From: Tissierellia bacterium
GTDB taxonomy: Bacteria; Bacillota; Clostridia; Tissierellales; Peptoniphilaceae
Direction of reading: 5' to 3'
Assembly: GCA_012728755.1 (NCBI GenBank)
Contig: JAAYEL010000076.1
Span: forward strand, 1 to 45,436
DNA length: 45,436 nt
In this document: positions 1-7,297 of the stretch, piece by piece
Numbering within the stretch: the first letter of the stretch is position 1
Layout of the letters: each line of letters starts with the position of its first letter
The notes under the pieces: model-generated
What the model saw: only the letters and a program-made list of their open reading frames with translations
Databases searched by the model: none
What the model was told of the DNA's origin: nothing
Program-made: the position numbers and the translations under genes

Positions 1-330
1 ATAGTGCAAGATTGAAATTACTTTCTCTCTTACACTATTTATGGTACTAAAGGCCCCCCAAGAAGTGCTAAAGAATAGAAACTTGGGGGGGCTACCCTTT
101 TCCTATTAAAATGAGGCTCGCTTCGTAAGCTCCTATTTTTAGTAATTGGCTAAGTCCTAAGAGTTTATCGAAAAAGAAGAAGTTCTTAGGACTATGGGCT
201 TTATTGGCATTCAAATAATGAAGGATGTGAGCTTTTGCTAGCAAAAGCTTCCTTTTTGTTTTATGAATGCGCCTTGCTTCGCAAGCTTCTTTTCAAAGTG
301 GGTATGTATATCTTAATTGTGGAGGTGCTT
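1..330. other. Non-coding leader with several hairpins
   Basis: I see no credible gene in this stretch. It holds an imperfect inverted repeat at 1-11/28-38, a GC-rich hairpin with arms 54-62 and 82-90 (CCCCCCAAG/CTTGGGGGG), a perfect 10-bp inverted repeat at 153-162/184-193 (AGTCCTAAGA/TCTTAGGACT), and the palindrome pair at 230-285 listed separately. The first hairpins may be terminators of a gene to the left of the window, but none has a clean uracil tract. An open frame starting near 235 runs into the lipoprotein gene, but its first 32 codons cross the palindromes and precede a much better start at 331. Confidence 0.6.
230..285. repeat. Palindrome pair, copy 1
   Basis: A perfect 20-bp palindrome (AGCTTTTGCTAGCAAAAGCT, 230-249) is followed by a second hairpin with CTTGC/GCAAG arms around TTC at 273-285. 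The same two-palindrome layout, with centres about 39 bp apart and a T-rich spacer, recurs at 38028-38084 upstream of apt. The repeat sits just ahead of the lipoprotein ribosome binding site at 321-326, so it would lie in the leader or promoter region of that gene. Confidence 0.6.
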
Positions 331-1464
331 ATGAGAAAGTGGTTGTTGGTTTTGGCGGTGCTTGGATTGTTCCTTGTAGGCTGTGAGAAGCCTTTGAGTC
401 AGAGCGATGTTGAGAAGGGGTTTGCTGATAAATATGAAGGTGTTGAGTATGAGATTATTGGCAAAAGCGAGTTTGACAAGGATGATGTAGCACATGATGA
501 AGCTTCGATGATTTTGAAAGCTAGGAGCGGTGAGGTAGATTTTACCATGTATTCTATCAAGGATGCATATTCGGTGTTTTTTCCTCAGTACTATCCTGAA
601 AGTGATTATTCACAGAGGGTAGTTGAGCGATTAGCTGAGATTTATGATGGCGATTTGGACGGCGTTGAGTTTAGAAATTATGAAAAGCTAGATATTGGCA
701 ATGTATATGTCGAGTTTAGTTATGAAGATATGAATGGATTGGAACAGGGCTATGAGAAATTGGCTAAATTTGTTAGGTATGCACTTGGGGGAAATGAAAA
801 ATTATATTTGAGTGTAGGTTCTGTTTTTAGGGATTCGCTTGGCATGAATACGGCTGATGAGCCTAAATCAAATGGGTCATATATGGGGTATGATTTGAAG
901 GAGTTTAGAAGGGCTGGAAGGATTGAAGAACATGATGTGGATCTGATGCTTGAGAATTTATATCAGGATTCGAAGCGATATTATGTTATGTTTAGTGCAA
1001 GCCATAAGATTAATGATGTTGATTATTCGCTAGCATGGGCTAAGGATTTTGTTCAAAGGAATGAGGGATATCAGTTTTCTGTAATTAAGGATGATGAGAT
1101 TTTTTATTGGGATGATATTTTTACTTATGAAGGTATCAGGCTTCCATATACTAGCTTTTATGATGTGCTAAAAAGGCTTGATTATGATAGTTTGAAGGGA
1201 GATGAGACATCGTTTAGCTTTGAAGATAAAGATGGTAAGACATATGAATTTTCGGATGAGTTTGTAGGAAAAGATCGAGAGATTAATACTACGGAAGGCC
1301 TGAAGATGTTTAAGTCGAATTACTATTTGGTGGATGGAGAGGTTAAGTTTTTTACATCTGCGATGCAAAGGTCATTGGATATTTACCATTGGGGAAGAAT
1401 TATTGGATATAGATTTGTAAAGGGTTGGCATGATGAGATACCCGCAACAAAAATAGAGTATTGA
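331..1464 (+). CDS. Putative lipoprotein of unknown function
   Basis: This encodes a 377-residue predicted lipoprotein. The start at 331 is chosen because GGAGGT lies at 321-326 and translation then begins with a typical lipoprotein signal: basic MRK, a hydrophobic stretch and the lipobox LVGC with Cys at about residue 18. A longer frame from 235 would bury this signal. The mature part is acidic and rich in aromatic residues, with no motif I recognise. It would be anchored on the outer face of the membrane. It ends in a hairpin terminator at 1469-1499 and precedes a two-component system, but appears to be a separate transcription unit. I cannot assign a function. Confidence 0.85.
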   Translation: MRKWLLVLAVLGLFLVGCEKPLSQSDVEKGFADKYEGVEYEIIGKSEFDKDDVAHDEASMILKARSGEVDFTMYSIKDAYSVFFPQYYPESDYSQRVVERLAEIYDGDLDGVEFRNYEKLDIGNVYVEFSYEDMNGLEQGYEKLAKFVRYALGGNEKLYLSVGSVFRDSLGMNTADEPKSNGSYMGYDLKEFRRAGRIEEHDVDLMLENLYQDSKRYYVMFSASHKINDVDYSLAWAKDFVQRNEGYQFSVIKDDEIFYWDDIFTYEGIRLPYTSFYDVLKRLDYDSLKGDETSFSFEDKDGKTYEFSDEFVGKDREINTTEGLKMFKSNYYLVDGEVKFFTSAMQRSLDIYHWGRIIGYRFVKGWHDEIPATKIEY

Positions 1465-1468
1465 TTGA

Positions 1469-1499
1469 AAGCTTGTAAGGTAGAGAATCTTACAGGCTT
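1469..1499 (+). terminator. Rho-independent terminator after the lipoprotein gene
   Basis: Arms AAGCTTGTAAG and CTTACAGGCTT pair with one G-T wobble around a 9-nt loop and run directly into a T tract at 1498-1503. It separates the lipoprotein gene from the two-component system. Confidence 0.8.
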
Positions 1500-1538
1500 T
1501 TTTGATATACTTATTTATAAAGGTAAAATGCTCTAGAG

Positions 1539-1555
1539 TTTAAGAAATTTTTAAG
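1539..1555 (+). promoter_or_regulatory. TTTAAG-N5-TTTAAG direct repeat upstream of the response regulator
   Basis: TTTAAG at 1539-1544 and again at 1550-1555 are separated by exactly five bases, giving an 11-bp period; the similarity extends to TTTAAGAAWTT in both units. OmpR/PhoB-type regulators bind direct repeats with this spacing, and this is the published recognition pattern of streptococcal CiaR. It sits about 60 bp upstream of the regulator start and could be an autoregulatory site. Binding here is inference. Confidence 0.5.
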
Positions 1556-1611
1556 AATTTCGTAGTTTGGTTGTAGAAACTCTTTGATACTATATAGTTG
1601 GAGGTAGACAA

Positions 1612-1995
1612 ATGCGTAAATATAATATACTTGTAGCGGAAGATGATAAGGCGATTAGAGAGTCGTTGGGAATTTATTTGAAAAATGGTGGATATGAGGT
1701 GTTCTATGCCGAAGATGGTGTTCAATGCATCGAGGTATTTGAAAAAGAGGATATCGATTTGGTGATTATGGACTTGATGATGCCAAGGATGGATGGAAAT
1801 CAAGCGATTATGAAGCTTAGAGAGTATTCCTATGTACCGATCATTATCCTATCTGCTAAGTCTGAAGATTATGATAAGGTAGTAGGGCTTGATATTGGAG
1901 CTGATGACTATATTACGAAACCATTTAACCCATTCGAATTGATGGCGAGGGTTAATTCTAATATTAGGAGATTCTACAACTATAAGCCTAATTAA
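1612..1995 (+). CDS. Response regulator receiver half
   Basis: This is the 127-residue product that ends at the TAA at 1993-1995. It starts at ATG 1612 with GGAGG at 1600-1604. It contains the whole CheY-like receiver domain: MDLMMPRMDG around D54, the switch region near S81 and the ITKPF motif with K103. By itself it could still be phosphorylated by the kinase encoded next door but would lack DNA binding, and could act as a phosphate sink. Whether it folds and is used alone cannot be told from sequence. It is best read as the N-terminal part of the interrupted gene. Confidence 0.6.
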   Translation: MRKYNILVAEDDKAIRESLGIYLKNGGYEVFYAEDGVQCIEVFEKEDIDLVIMDLMMPRMDGNQAIMKLREYSYVPIIILSAKSEDYDKVVGLDIGADDYITKPFNPFELMARVNSNIRRFYNYKPN

Positions 1996-2070
1996 CCAAC
2001 AGATGAATATATTCAGATAGGAAACCTGAGACTAAATACATTTCAAAAAAATATTGAAGTTGAAGGAAAG

Positions 2071-2316
2071 GTGGTTAGTCTTACATCTACAGAGTTTGGG
2101 ATTTTGGAGTTAATGATGAAAAATCCAAATAGAGTATTTACAAGTGATGAGATTTACGAATATGTCTGGCATGAAGATGCGATCGATACAAAAACTGTAA
2201 CGGTCCACATTAGAAGAATAAGAGAAAAAATTGAGATTAATCCAAACAAACCGACATACCTCCAAGTTGCCTGGGTAATAGGATATAAATTTGTTGACCC
2301 AAATAGGAGGAAATAA
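2071..2316 (+). CDS. Response regulator DNA-binding half
   Basis: This is the 81-residue winged-helix (Trans_reg_C) half of the interrupted regulator, counted from a possible GTG start at 2071. The purine-rich GAAGGAAAG directly upstream is too close to be a convincing ribosome binding site, so independent initiation is doubtful. The domain is otherwise intact: an LTSTEFGILELMMKN helix, a VTVHIRRIREKIE recognition helix and the GYKF wing. It overlaps the histidine kinase start by one base (TAATG), the usual coupling for such gene pairs. A free DNA-binding domain of this family can bind without phosphorylation, so a split protein might act constitutively. That is speculation. Confidence 0.4.
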   Translation: MVSLTSTEFGILELMMKNPNRVFTSDEIYEYVWHEDAIDTKTVTVHIRRIREKIEINPNKPTYLQVAWVIGYKFVDPNRRK

Positions 2317-4532
2317 TGAAAAGTAGAGGATTTTACCAAAAAGGTATAGTATCTATAGTTTTAATAATCATAAGTTTAATTTCATCGATAGCTATCATGA
2401 AAGTCAATTTGGACGATGTGATTTTAAGAGAAGTGGATTTTCAAAAGATTACTTCATCACAAGAATACCTAGAACATGTTTTATATAGTGAAAATAATAT
2501 AAACAGATTAAACGAAGGCACTGAAAGATCGGGATTTTTAAGAAAAGACGATAGTGAAGTTTTAGACTATGCGGTTAGAAAAACTATAATTGAAAATTAT
2601 GCATTCACAAAGGAATTTGCTGATAACAATCCAGAGCTTTTTACAGTACTTGCTTTAGATGATAGTGTACGTCTTATCAGTAAGGATGTAAATGAACAAA
2701 GTGAAGAAGATGAATTAGCTATAAAGGAAAATAAATATAGTACACAAAATGGAAATTACCAACAGCCAAAAGTTGCTACTGTCTTTATGACAAATATGGA
2801 AGAATATAAAAATCAATTAGGAAGTTCAAGCGACAAGCAAAGTATATTTGATCCTAGTAAGATAGATATAAGTAAACAAGAAGCGGGGATTATCACAAGA
2901 ACTTATAAAGTTGAAAACAATAGACTAGAGCCAGTGGCAAACACAAAACCAAAAGTAGATGCATTCGAAAAGTCTGTTTTTGATTCAATGACTACTCTTA
3001 TGAATAGAAGTAGCGTATTAAAAGAAGGGATAATCTCTATTGATTCCTATGTTTCTACAAATCTTAATGATGCTAATGTTGTAAGGATTCTTAATAGCGA
3101 GATAGTTCCTATAACATATATGTTAAAAGGAGTTATATTTTTGGCTGTAGCAATATTTATCACAATGATATTTGCTACAATAGTTAATTATGAAAAAGCA
3201 GAAAACTATGAGATTTATGGAGGAAAGAATATCCCAATTGAGTTATATATGATGCTTTTTGTATTCGTATTTACTACATTTGTATTGGGAATGGGAGCTA
3301 GCATATCATTTATTATGAGAAAAATGTATGAAATGGCATTTAATTTCAATACGACTATCATATTTGTTATGGCTTTTGCAGGGGTATTTGTAGCAACTTA
3401 CATTACATTCTATGGTATTTACTCACTAAAATCTATTTATAAGGAAGGCTTTAAAAGCTATGTATTTAGAAACTCAATTACAGTTAAGCTATTTAGGTTT
3501 TTGAAAAGAGTAATAGGAAGAGGTTTTAGATATTTCTTTGGAGATTTTAATCCTACTTCGAAGCTACTGTGGCTAGGTATATTTTTTATAGCGATGCTAG
3601 GAGCATATATGACAACTTGGTTGATCTTTAGATCAAACTTTATATCAATGCTTAGCGTGATCTTGGTGGTTGTTGTATTTTACTGGATTAGAAAATATTT
3701 ATATGATTTTGAAGAAGTTGAGAAGGTTTCAGATCATATAGCTTCTGGAGATTATCATATAAAAATTGATGAAAATGAGAATGGTTTTAAGAAATTATCT
3801 CAAAACCTAAATAAAGCTGGTGATAGTTTAAGCTTAGCTATAGGTAAGGAACTTCAATCAGAAAGAATGAAAACTGAGCTTATCACAAATGTTAGTCATG
3901 ATTTAAAAACTCCATTAACATCAATAATTAACTATTCGCAACTTATCACAGATGAGAATACATCTACAGATCAAGTTAGAGAATATGCAAAAGTTATTAA
4001 TGAAAAATCACATAAATTAAAGGATTTAATAGAAAGCTTATTTGAGATTTCTAAAGTATCTAGCAAAAATGTTGAGCTTAATTATATGGATTTAGACCTT
4101 AAGCAAATATTAGATCAAAGTATTGGAGAATGGCTAGATAAATATGATGAAAAGGGCTTAAACGTTGTGATGAACACGCCTGAAAATCCAGTGATAGTTA
4201 GCCTTGATGGCCAATACGCTTCAAGGATTTTGGATAATGTATTTTCAAATATCTACAAATATTCCCTTGAAAATACGAGAGTATATATAGACCTTTATGA
4301 AAAAGATAAAAAACTTGTAGTAAAAAACATCTCTAAATATCCGCTAAATATATCTGCCGATGAGTTAATGGAGAGATTTACAAGAGGCGATGCTTCAAGA
4401 AATACTGAAGGATCAGGCCTTGGACTTTCGATAGCAAAGTCGCTTACAGAACTAATGAATGGAAAATTCGATTTAGAAATAATGGGGGATGTTTTCAAAG
4501 TTGAGATAAATTTTGGAGCAGACCATGAATAA
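2316..4532 (+). CDS. Membrane sensor histidine kinase
   Basis: This 738-residue sensor kinase phosphorylates a cognate response regulator, presumably the one encoded just upstream. One membrane helix (about 11-29) is followed by a hydrophilic, probably extracytoplasmic domain (about 30-265). A block of five more hydrophobic segments follows (about 268-290, 310-333, 345-370, 416-437, 441-458). The cytoplasmic kinase has the HisKA H box NVSHDLKTPL with phospho-acceptor H528, an N box around N641-N645 and the ATP-binding G box GSGLGLSIAK near 699-708. Six membrane segments are more than the usual two. GGAGG lies at 2306-2310. Its 3' end overlaps the carboxypeptidase gene by 8 bases, suggesting the system senses or controls cell-wall status. 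Confidence 0.9.
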   Translation: MKSRGFYQKGIVSIVLIIISLISSIAIMKVNLDDVILREVDFQKITSSQEYLEHVLYSENNINRLNEGTERSGFLRKDDSEVLDYAVRKTIIENYAFTKEFADNNPELFTVLALDDSVRLISKDVNEQSEEDELAIKENKYSTQNGNYQQPKVATVFMTNMEEYKNQLGSSSDKQSIFDPSKIDISKQEAGIITRTYKVENNRLEPVANTKPKVDAFEKSVFDSMTTLMNRSSVLKEGIISIDSYVSTNLNDANVVRILNSEIVPITYMLKGVIFLAVAIFITMIFATIVNYEKAENYEIYGGKNIPIELYMMLFVFVFTTFVLGMGASISFIMRKMYEMAFNFNTTIIFVMAFAGVFVATYITFYGIYSLKSIYKEGFKSYVFRNSITVKLFRFLKRVIGRGFRYFFGDFNPTSKLLWLGIFFIAMLGAYMTTWLIFRSNFISMLSVILVVVVFYWIRKYLYDFEEVEKVSDHIASGDYHIKIDENENGFKKLSQNLNKAGDSLSLAIGKELQSERMKTELITNVSHDLKTPLTSIINYSQLITDENTSTDQVREYAKVINEKSHKLKDLIESLFEISKVSSKNVELNYMDLDLKQILDQSIGEWLDKYDEKGLNVVMNTPENPVIVSLDGQYASRILDNVFSNIYKYSLENTRVYIDLYEKDKKLVVKNISKYPLNISADELMERFTRGDASRNTEGSGLGLSIAKSLTELMNGKFDLEIMGDVFKVEINFGADHE

Positions 4533-5427
4533 TACAAAAAACAAATCTAAAATTTTTATAAGTTTTATATTGATAATAATCACATCTTTGGTAATTCTAT
4601 TTACTTTTAAGGGTGAAATGGCTATCGCTGTATTAGACAAGATAAATCCATTTGAACAAGGTGTTACTGCTCAAAAATACATGGTTATCAACTTAAAAAA
4701 TGGAAGAATCATAAAGGAAAAAGGTGTATATGATAAAGTAACTCCAGCGAGCATATCAAAGCTTTTTTCGATAGAGTACGCTAACGAAATATATGGGTTA
4801 AACGAAACCATTGATATAGAGCAAAATGCATATGATTTGGTAATAGCAGGCTCAAAGTTAGCTAATTTAGTACCTGGAAGATACTACACATTAAACGTAT
4901 ATCATGGCTTACTGTCAGCATCTGGTAATGACCTAGCGCTTGGCATGGCTTCAGCTATAGGATATAGGCTTGAACCAAAATCTAATTATGCAAAAGAAGC
5001 GATTGGGCATTTTACAGAAAGTTTAGATGAACATTTAAAGAGTATAGGTATAAATAATACTAAGATCACTAATCCATCAGGATATTCATATGAAGACTAT
5101 ACGACTATCAATGACATACATCAAGTGGTAACAAGATTACTTAAAAACGAATGGTTTCGAACACTTATATCTCAAAAAAATGTAACTACAATAACGCCAA
5201 ATGAGAAGGCTTTGAGTTGGGATAATACGAATGAATTTTTAGACCCGAATTCATCATACTATAATCCTGATATAAAGGGAGTTAAGACGGGGAGTTTGAG
5301 TAGTTACTATAATATAATCACACTTTATCAAAAAGATGGAAACGAATATCTAATATATGTGTTTGGAGCTAAGACAAATGATAGAAGATATAGTGATGTT
5401 GAAAAATTAATAGAAGATTTATACTAA
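4525..5427 (+). CDS. D-alanyl-D-alanine carboxypeptidase-like protein (peptidase S11)
   Basis: This predicted S11-family penicillin-binding protein trims the terminal D-Ala from peptidoglycan stem peptides outside the cell. The 300-residue protein has an N-terminal membrane anchor (about 10-27) and all three active-site motifs in order: SISK (S76, K79), SGN (133-135) and KTG (254-256). The ATG at 4525 is preferred over a TTG at 4513 because GGAG at 4515-4518 gives good spacing. It overlaps the kinase gene by 8 bases, so the two are translationally coupled, and it may be part of the response of that system. No obvious C-terminal amphipathic anchor is seen. A terminator follows at 5431. Confidence 0.85.
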   Translation: MNNTKNKSKIFISFILIIITSLVILFTFKGEMAIAVLDKINPFEQGVTAQKYMVINLKNGRIIKEKGVYDKVTPASISKLFSIEYANEIYGLNETIDIEQNAYDLVIAGSKLANLVPGRYYTLNVYHGLLSASGNDLALGMASAIGYRLEPKSNYAKEAIGHFTESLDEHLKSIGINNTKITNPSGYSYEDYTTINDIHQVVTRLLKNEWFRTLISQKNVTTITPNEKALSWDNTNEFLDPNSSYYNPDIKGVKTGSLSSYYNIITLYQKDGNEYLIYVFGAKTNDRRYSDVEKLIEDLY

Positions 5428-5430
5428 AAA

Positions 5431-5452
5431 AGCGATTATATCGCTTTTTTTT
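5431..5452 (+). terminator. Terminator of the two-component/carboxypeptidase unit
   Basis: AGCGA/TCGCT arms around TTATA (5431-5445), extended by flanking A and T runs, followed by eight T residues. It begins a few bases after the stop codon of the carboxypeptidase gene. Confidence 0.85.
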
Positions 5453-5506
5453 CTTTGATACAAATAGTAACAGAGGTTACAATTCAATAACATTTTGGAT
5501 AAATGG

Positions 5507-5553
5507 TTGACAATCATTCGGGTGGGTGATAATCTATATATGATAAGTTATCA
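5507..5553 (+). promoter_or_regulatory. Possible promoter and palindromic operator for the small membrane protein
   Basis: A consensus -35 TTGACA lies at 5507-5512. The -10 is uncertain: GATAAT at 5528-5533 has a short 15-bp spacer. Just downstream is a perfect palindrome TGATAAGTTATCA (5541-5553, central G) that would cover the transcription start and could be an operator. No regulator is identified. Confidence 0.4.
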
Positions 5554-5607
5554 ACGGAGAAGGTTAGAGTTTGATCAGCTTTGACCAGGATGAGAAAGGA
5601 TGTAAAT

Positions 5608-5979
5608 ATGAATCTAAAAAACATTAAATACAAAAAGGAGATATTTTTTCTATATATCTTTCCGATAATTATAATTGCTTTATTAGCTTTATTACCAGAA
5701 GTATTGATTTCTTTATCGGGATTAGATAAATATCCAGTAGCGGCTGTTCAACTAATGTTACCAATAGTGTTAATTGTTATTCCAGTGGTATCGACACGAA
5801 GTCATGTTTTTAATAATTGGAGTCTAAAAGATTCAAAAAAGGTTCTGATTATGGAATTAATTTATTCACTATTAATCATAGTTTTGCTATACTTATTAGC
5901 ATTAAGACTTCAACCGGTGATGGAAGCTATGCAGTTGAAAAATGCAGAGTTAGAAAAAATGATAGAAACAATCAAATAA
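5608..5979 (+). CDS. Small three-helix membrane protein, unknown
   Basis: This encodes a 123-residue membrane protein I do not recognise. It starts at ATG 5608, with AAAGGA at 5595-5600 as ribosome binding site; an in-frame TTG at 5581 is less likely. Three hydrophobic segments are visible: about residues 13-36, 42-61 and 83-101. They are separated by short polar loops and followed by a charged C-terminal tail with coiled-coil character (about 103-123). There are no catalytic motifs. It stands alone, with its own candidate promoter upstream and a terminator at 5986-6016, between the two-component unit and the Fic gene. Function is unknown. Confidence 0.75.
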   Translation: MNLKNIKYKKEIFFLYIFPIIIIALLALLPEVLISLSGLDKYPVAAVQLMLPIVLIVIPVVSTRSHVFNNWSLKDSKKVLIMELIYSLLIIVLLYLLALRLQPVMEAMQLKNAELEKMIETIK

Positions 5980-5985
5980 ATTAAG

Positions 5986-6016
5986 AGCGATATTCTAGAT
6001 ATTCTAGTCTATCGCT
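5986..6016 (+). terminator. Terminator after the small membrane protein
   Basis: Arms AGCGATA (5986-5992) and TATCGCT (6010-6016) with a 17-nt loop, followed by a run of T to 6024. The T run leads directly into the -35 box of the Fic promoter. Confidence 0.8.
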
Positions 6017-6025
6017 TTTTTTTTG

Positions 6026-6052
6026 TTGACAAAGAGGTGCATTAAATATAAA
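6026..6052 (+). promoter_or_regulatory. Promoter of the Fic gene
   Basis: TTGACA at 6026-6031 and TATAAA at 6047-6052 with a 15-bp spacer form a sigma-A-type promoter. The -10 box overlaps the left end of the inverted-repeat array at 6050, which would let a bound repressor block transcription. Confidence 0.6.
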
Positions 6053-6105
6053 CTGATACTAACTGATACTAAATGATACTAACTAGTATCAGTTAGTATC
6101 AGTTT
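6050..6105. promoter_or_regulatory. Palindromic operator array upstream of Fic
   Basis: Two perfect 22-bp inverted arms (6050-6071 and 6084-6105) flank a 12-bp centre. Each arm holds two head-to-tail units of a 10-bp repeat, ACTGATACTA, and the centre carries a third related unit, so the half-site TGATACTA occurs three times in one orientation and twice in the other at about one helical turn. It begins in the -10 box and ends immediately before the ribosome binding site AGGAGG (6106-6111). As DNA it looks like a multi-site repressor operator; as RNA it would form a long hairpin close to the ribosome binding site. Confidence 0.75.
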
Positions 6106-6116
6106 AGGAGGCTACT

Positions 6117-7283
6117 ATGGATATAAGCTTATTTATGAAAATATTCAAAGACAAAGAATTATATAACTTTAATAAAATGAAGCATAAATACGGACAGGAT
6201 ATATTTAATGAGTATCTTGAAGAAGTAAAAGATAAATTCTACGAAGAAATTGACTTACTTGATTTTCAAGGCAAGAATATTTTTTATGTTCCAGAAAAAT
6301 CACGTATAAAGTCTATTGGATTTAAGATACTAAATGGTAGAGAAACATCTGGTGAGCCATATGTAAAGAAAGCTATGAGAGAAGAGACAGCAGCTACCTT
6401 TGATATCGAGGATATAGAATATAAATTAGAAAGTGTAAGAAGTATATTTGATGGTGCGATACCAAAAGATAAGATGGAAGAGCGCATACTTGGCATGAAA
6501 TTAGGAATAGAATTCATCTTTGATAGAAATAATAAAATAAATGAAGAAAATCTATTTGAACTATATAAGATGGCGATATGGGATTCGCTAGATGAAGAAG
6601 ATATCATCATAGAAGGATCATATTATAGACATGATACAGTATATGTTCAAAACGGTATCGAAATATTGCATAGTGGATTAAGTCATGAGCTATTAGAAAG
6701 CTATATGAAAAGATTAATTGAGTATATGAATGAGAGTAGCGATGATGAACTGGTAAAATCAACGATAATTCATTTTTATATATCATATATACATCCATAC
6801 TTTGATGGAAACGGACGTATGGCTCGATTGGTACAAATGTGGTATTTAATACAGTCTGGTTATCCTGGAGTATTTCAAGTATCTCTTTCTAAATTAATTG
6901 AAGAAAACAGAAAAGCTTACTATAAGGCATTTGATATGATTGAAGCAAATCAAAAGATTAGTGGAGTTCTTGATGTCACACCATTTGTTCAATTTATAAA
7001 CGACAAAGTATTCAACAAATTATCAAAACAAAATCCATATCAAAATACGATGGAAGATTTTACAAAGATACTAGACAGTGGAAAAGTGACAAAAAAGGAA
7101 GTAGATTTGTGGAAGTTTGTTATAAGTGAATATGGTAGTGAACAGTTTTCAACAAAGCAATTAGAAAAAGATTTTCAAAATGCTGCCTATGCTACCATTA
7201 GAGGATTTGTAAACAAATTCGAAGAGCTAGGATTATTAACAAAACAGGTTTATTCAAACCGAAATAAATATAGGGTTAGATAA
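6117..7283 (+). CDS. Fic-domain protein (probable AMP-transferase) with C-terminal winged helix
   Basis: Fic proteins usually transfer AMP from ATP to hydroxyl side chains of target proteins. This 388-residue protein has the complete active-site motif HPYFDGNGRMAR at 226-237, matching HPFx[DE]GNGRxxR with catalytic H226. A segment TFDIED at 94-99 fits the class II inhibitory pattern [ST]xxxE[GN] except for Asp at the last position. About residues 300-388 look like a winged-helix DNA-binding domain, so the protein could regulate its own promoter. AGGAGG lies 6 bases upstream of the start. The operator array directly ahead and the amylase gene 14 bases downstream suggest a regulated two-gene unit. 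Target proteins are unknown. Confidence 0.88.
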   Translation: MDISLFMKIFKDKELYNFNKMKHKYGQDIFNEYLEEVKDKFYEEIDLLDFQGKNIFYVPEKSRIKSIGFKILNGRETSGEPYVKKAMREETAATFDIEDIEYKLESVRSIFDGAIPKDKMEERILGMKLGIEFIFDRNNKINEENLFELYKMAIWDSLDEEDIIIEGSYYRHDTVYVQNGIEILHSGLSHELLESYMKRLIEYMNESSDDELVKSTIIHFYISYIHPYFDGNGRMARLVQMWYLIQSGYPGVFQVSLSKLIEENRKAYYKAFDMIEANQKISGVLDVTPFVQFINDKVFNKLSKQNPYQNTMEDFTKILDSGKVTKKEVDLWKFVISEYGSEQFSTKQLEKDFQNAAYATIRGFVNKFEELGLLTKQVYSNRNKYRVR

Positions 7284-7297
7284 CCTAAGGAGCAACT

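Larger units (their letters stand above)
1612..2316 (+). pseudogene. OmpR-family response regulator interrupted by an in-frame TAA
   Basis: Reading one frame from 1612 to 2316 gives a complete 234-codon OmpR/PhoB-type regulator except for a TAA stop at 1993-1995 in the interdomain linker. The receiver domain (residues 1-120) has the acidic pair D11/D12, phosphoacceptor D54 and K103. The winged-helix effector domain follows from about residue 137 and keeps the usual RRIREKIE-type recognition helix and a C-terminal GYKF hairpin. No frameshift is needed: the codons after the stop (PTDEYIQIG onward) are in frame and look fully conserved. The gene overlaps the downstream kinase by one base. Either a recent nonsense mutation, a sequencing or assembly error, or two separately translated halves would explain this. 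Confidence 0.75.

Noticed and set aside
235-330. Upstream extension of the first lipoprotein gene
   Set aside because: It would run through the palindrome pair and hide the lipoprotein signal; the start at 331 has a good ribosome binding site.
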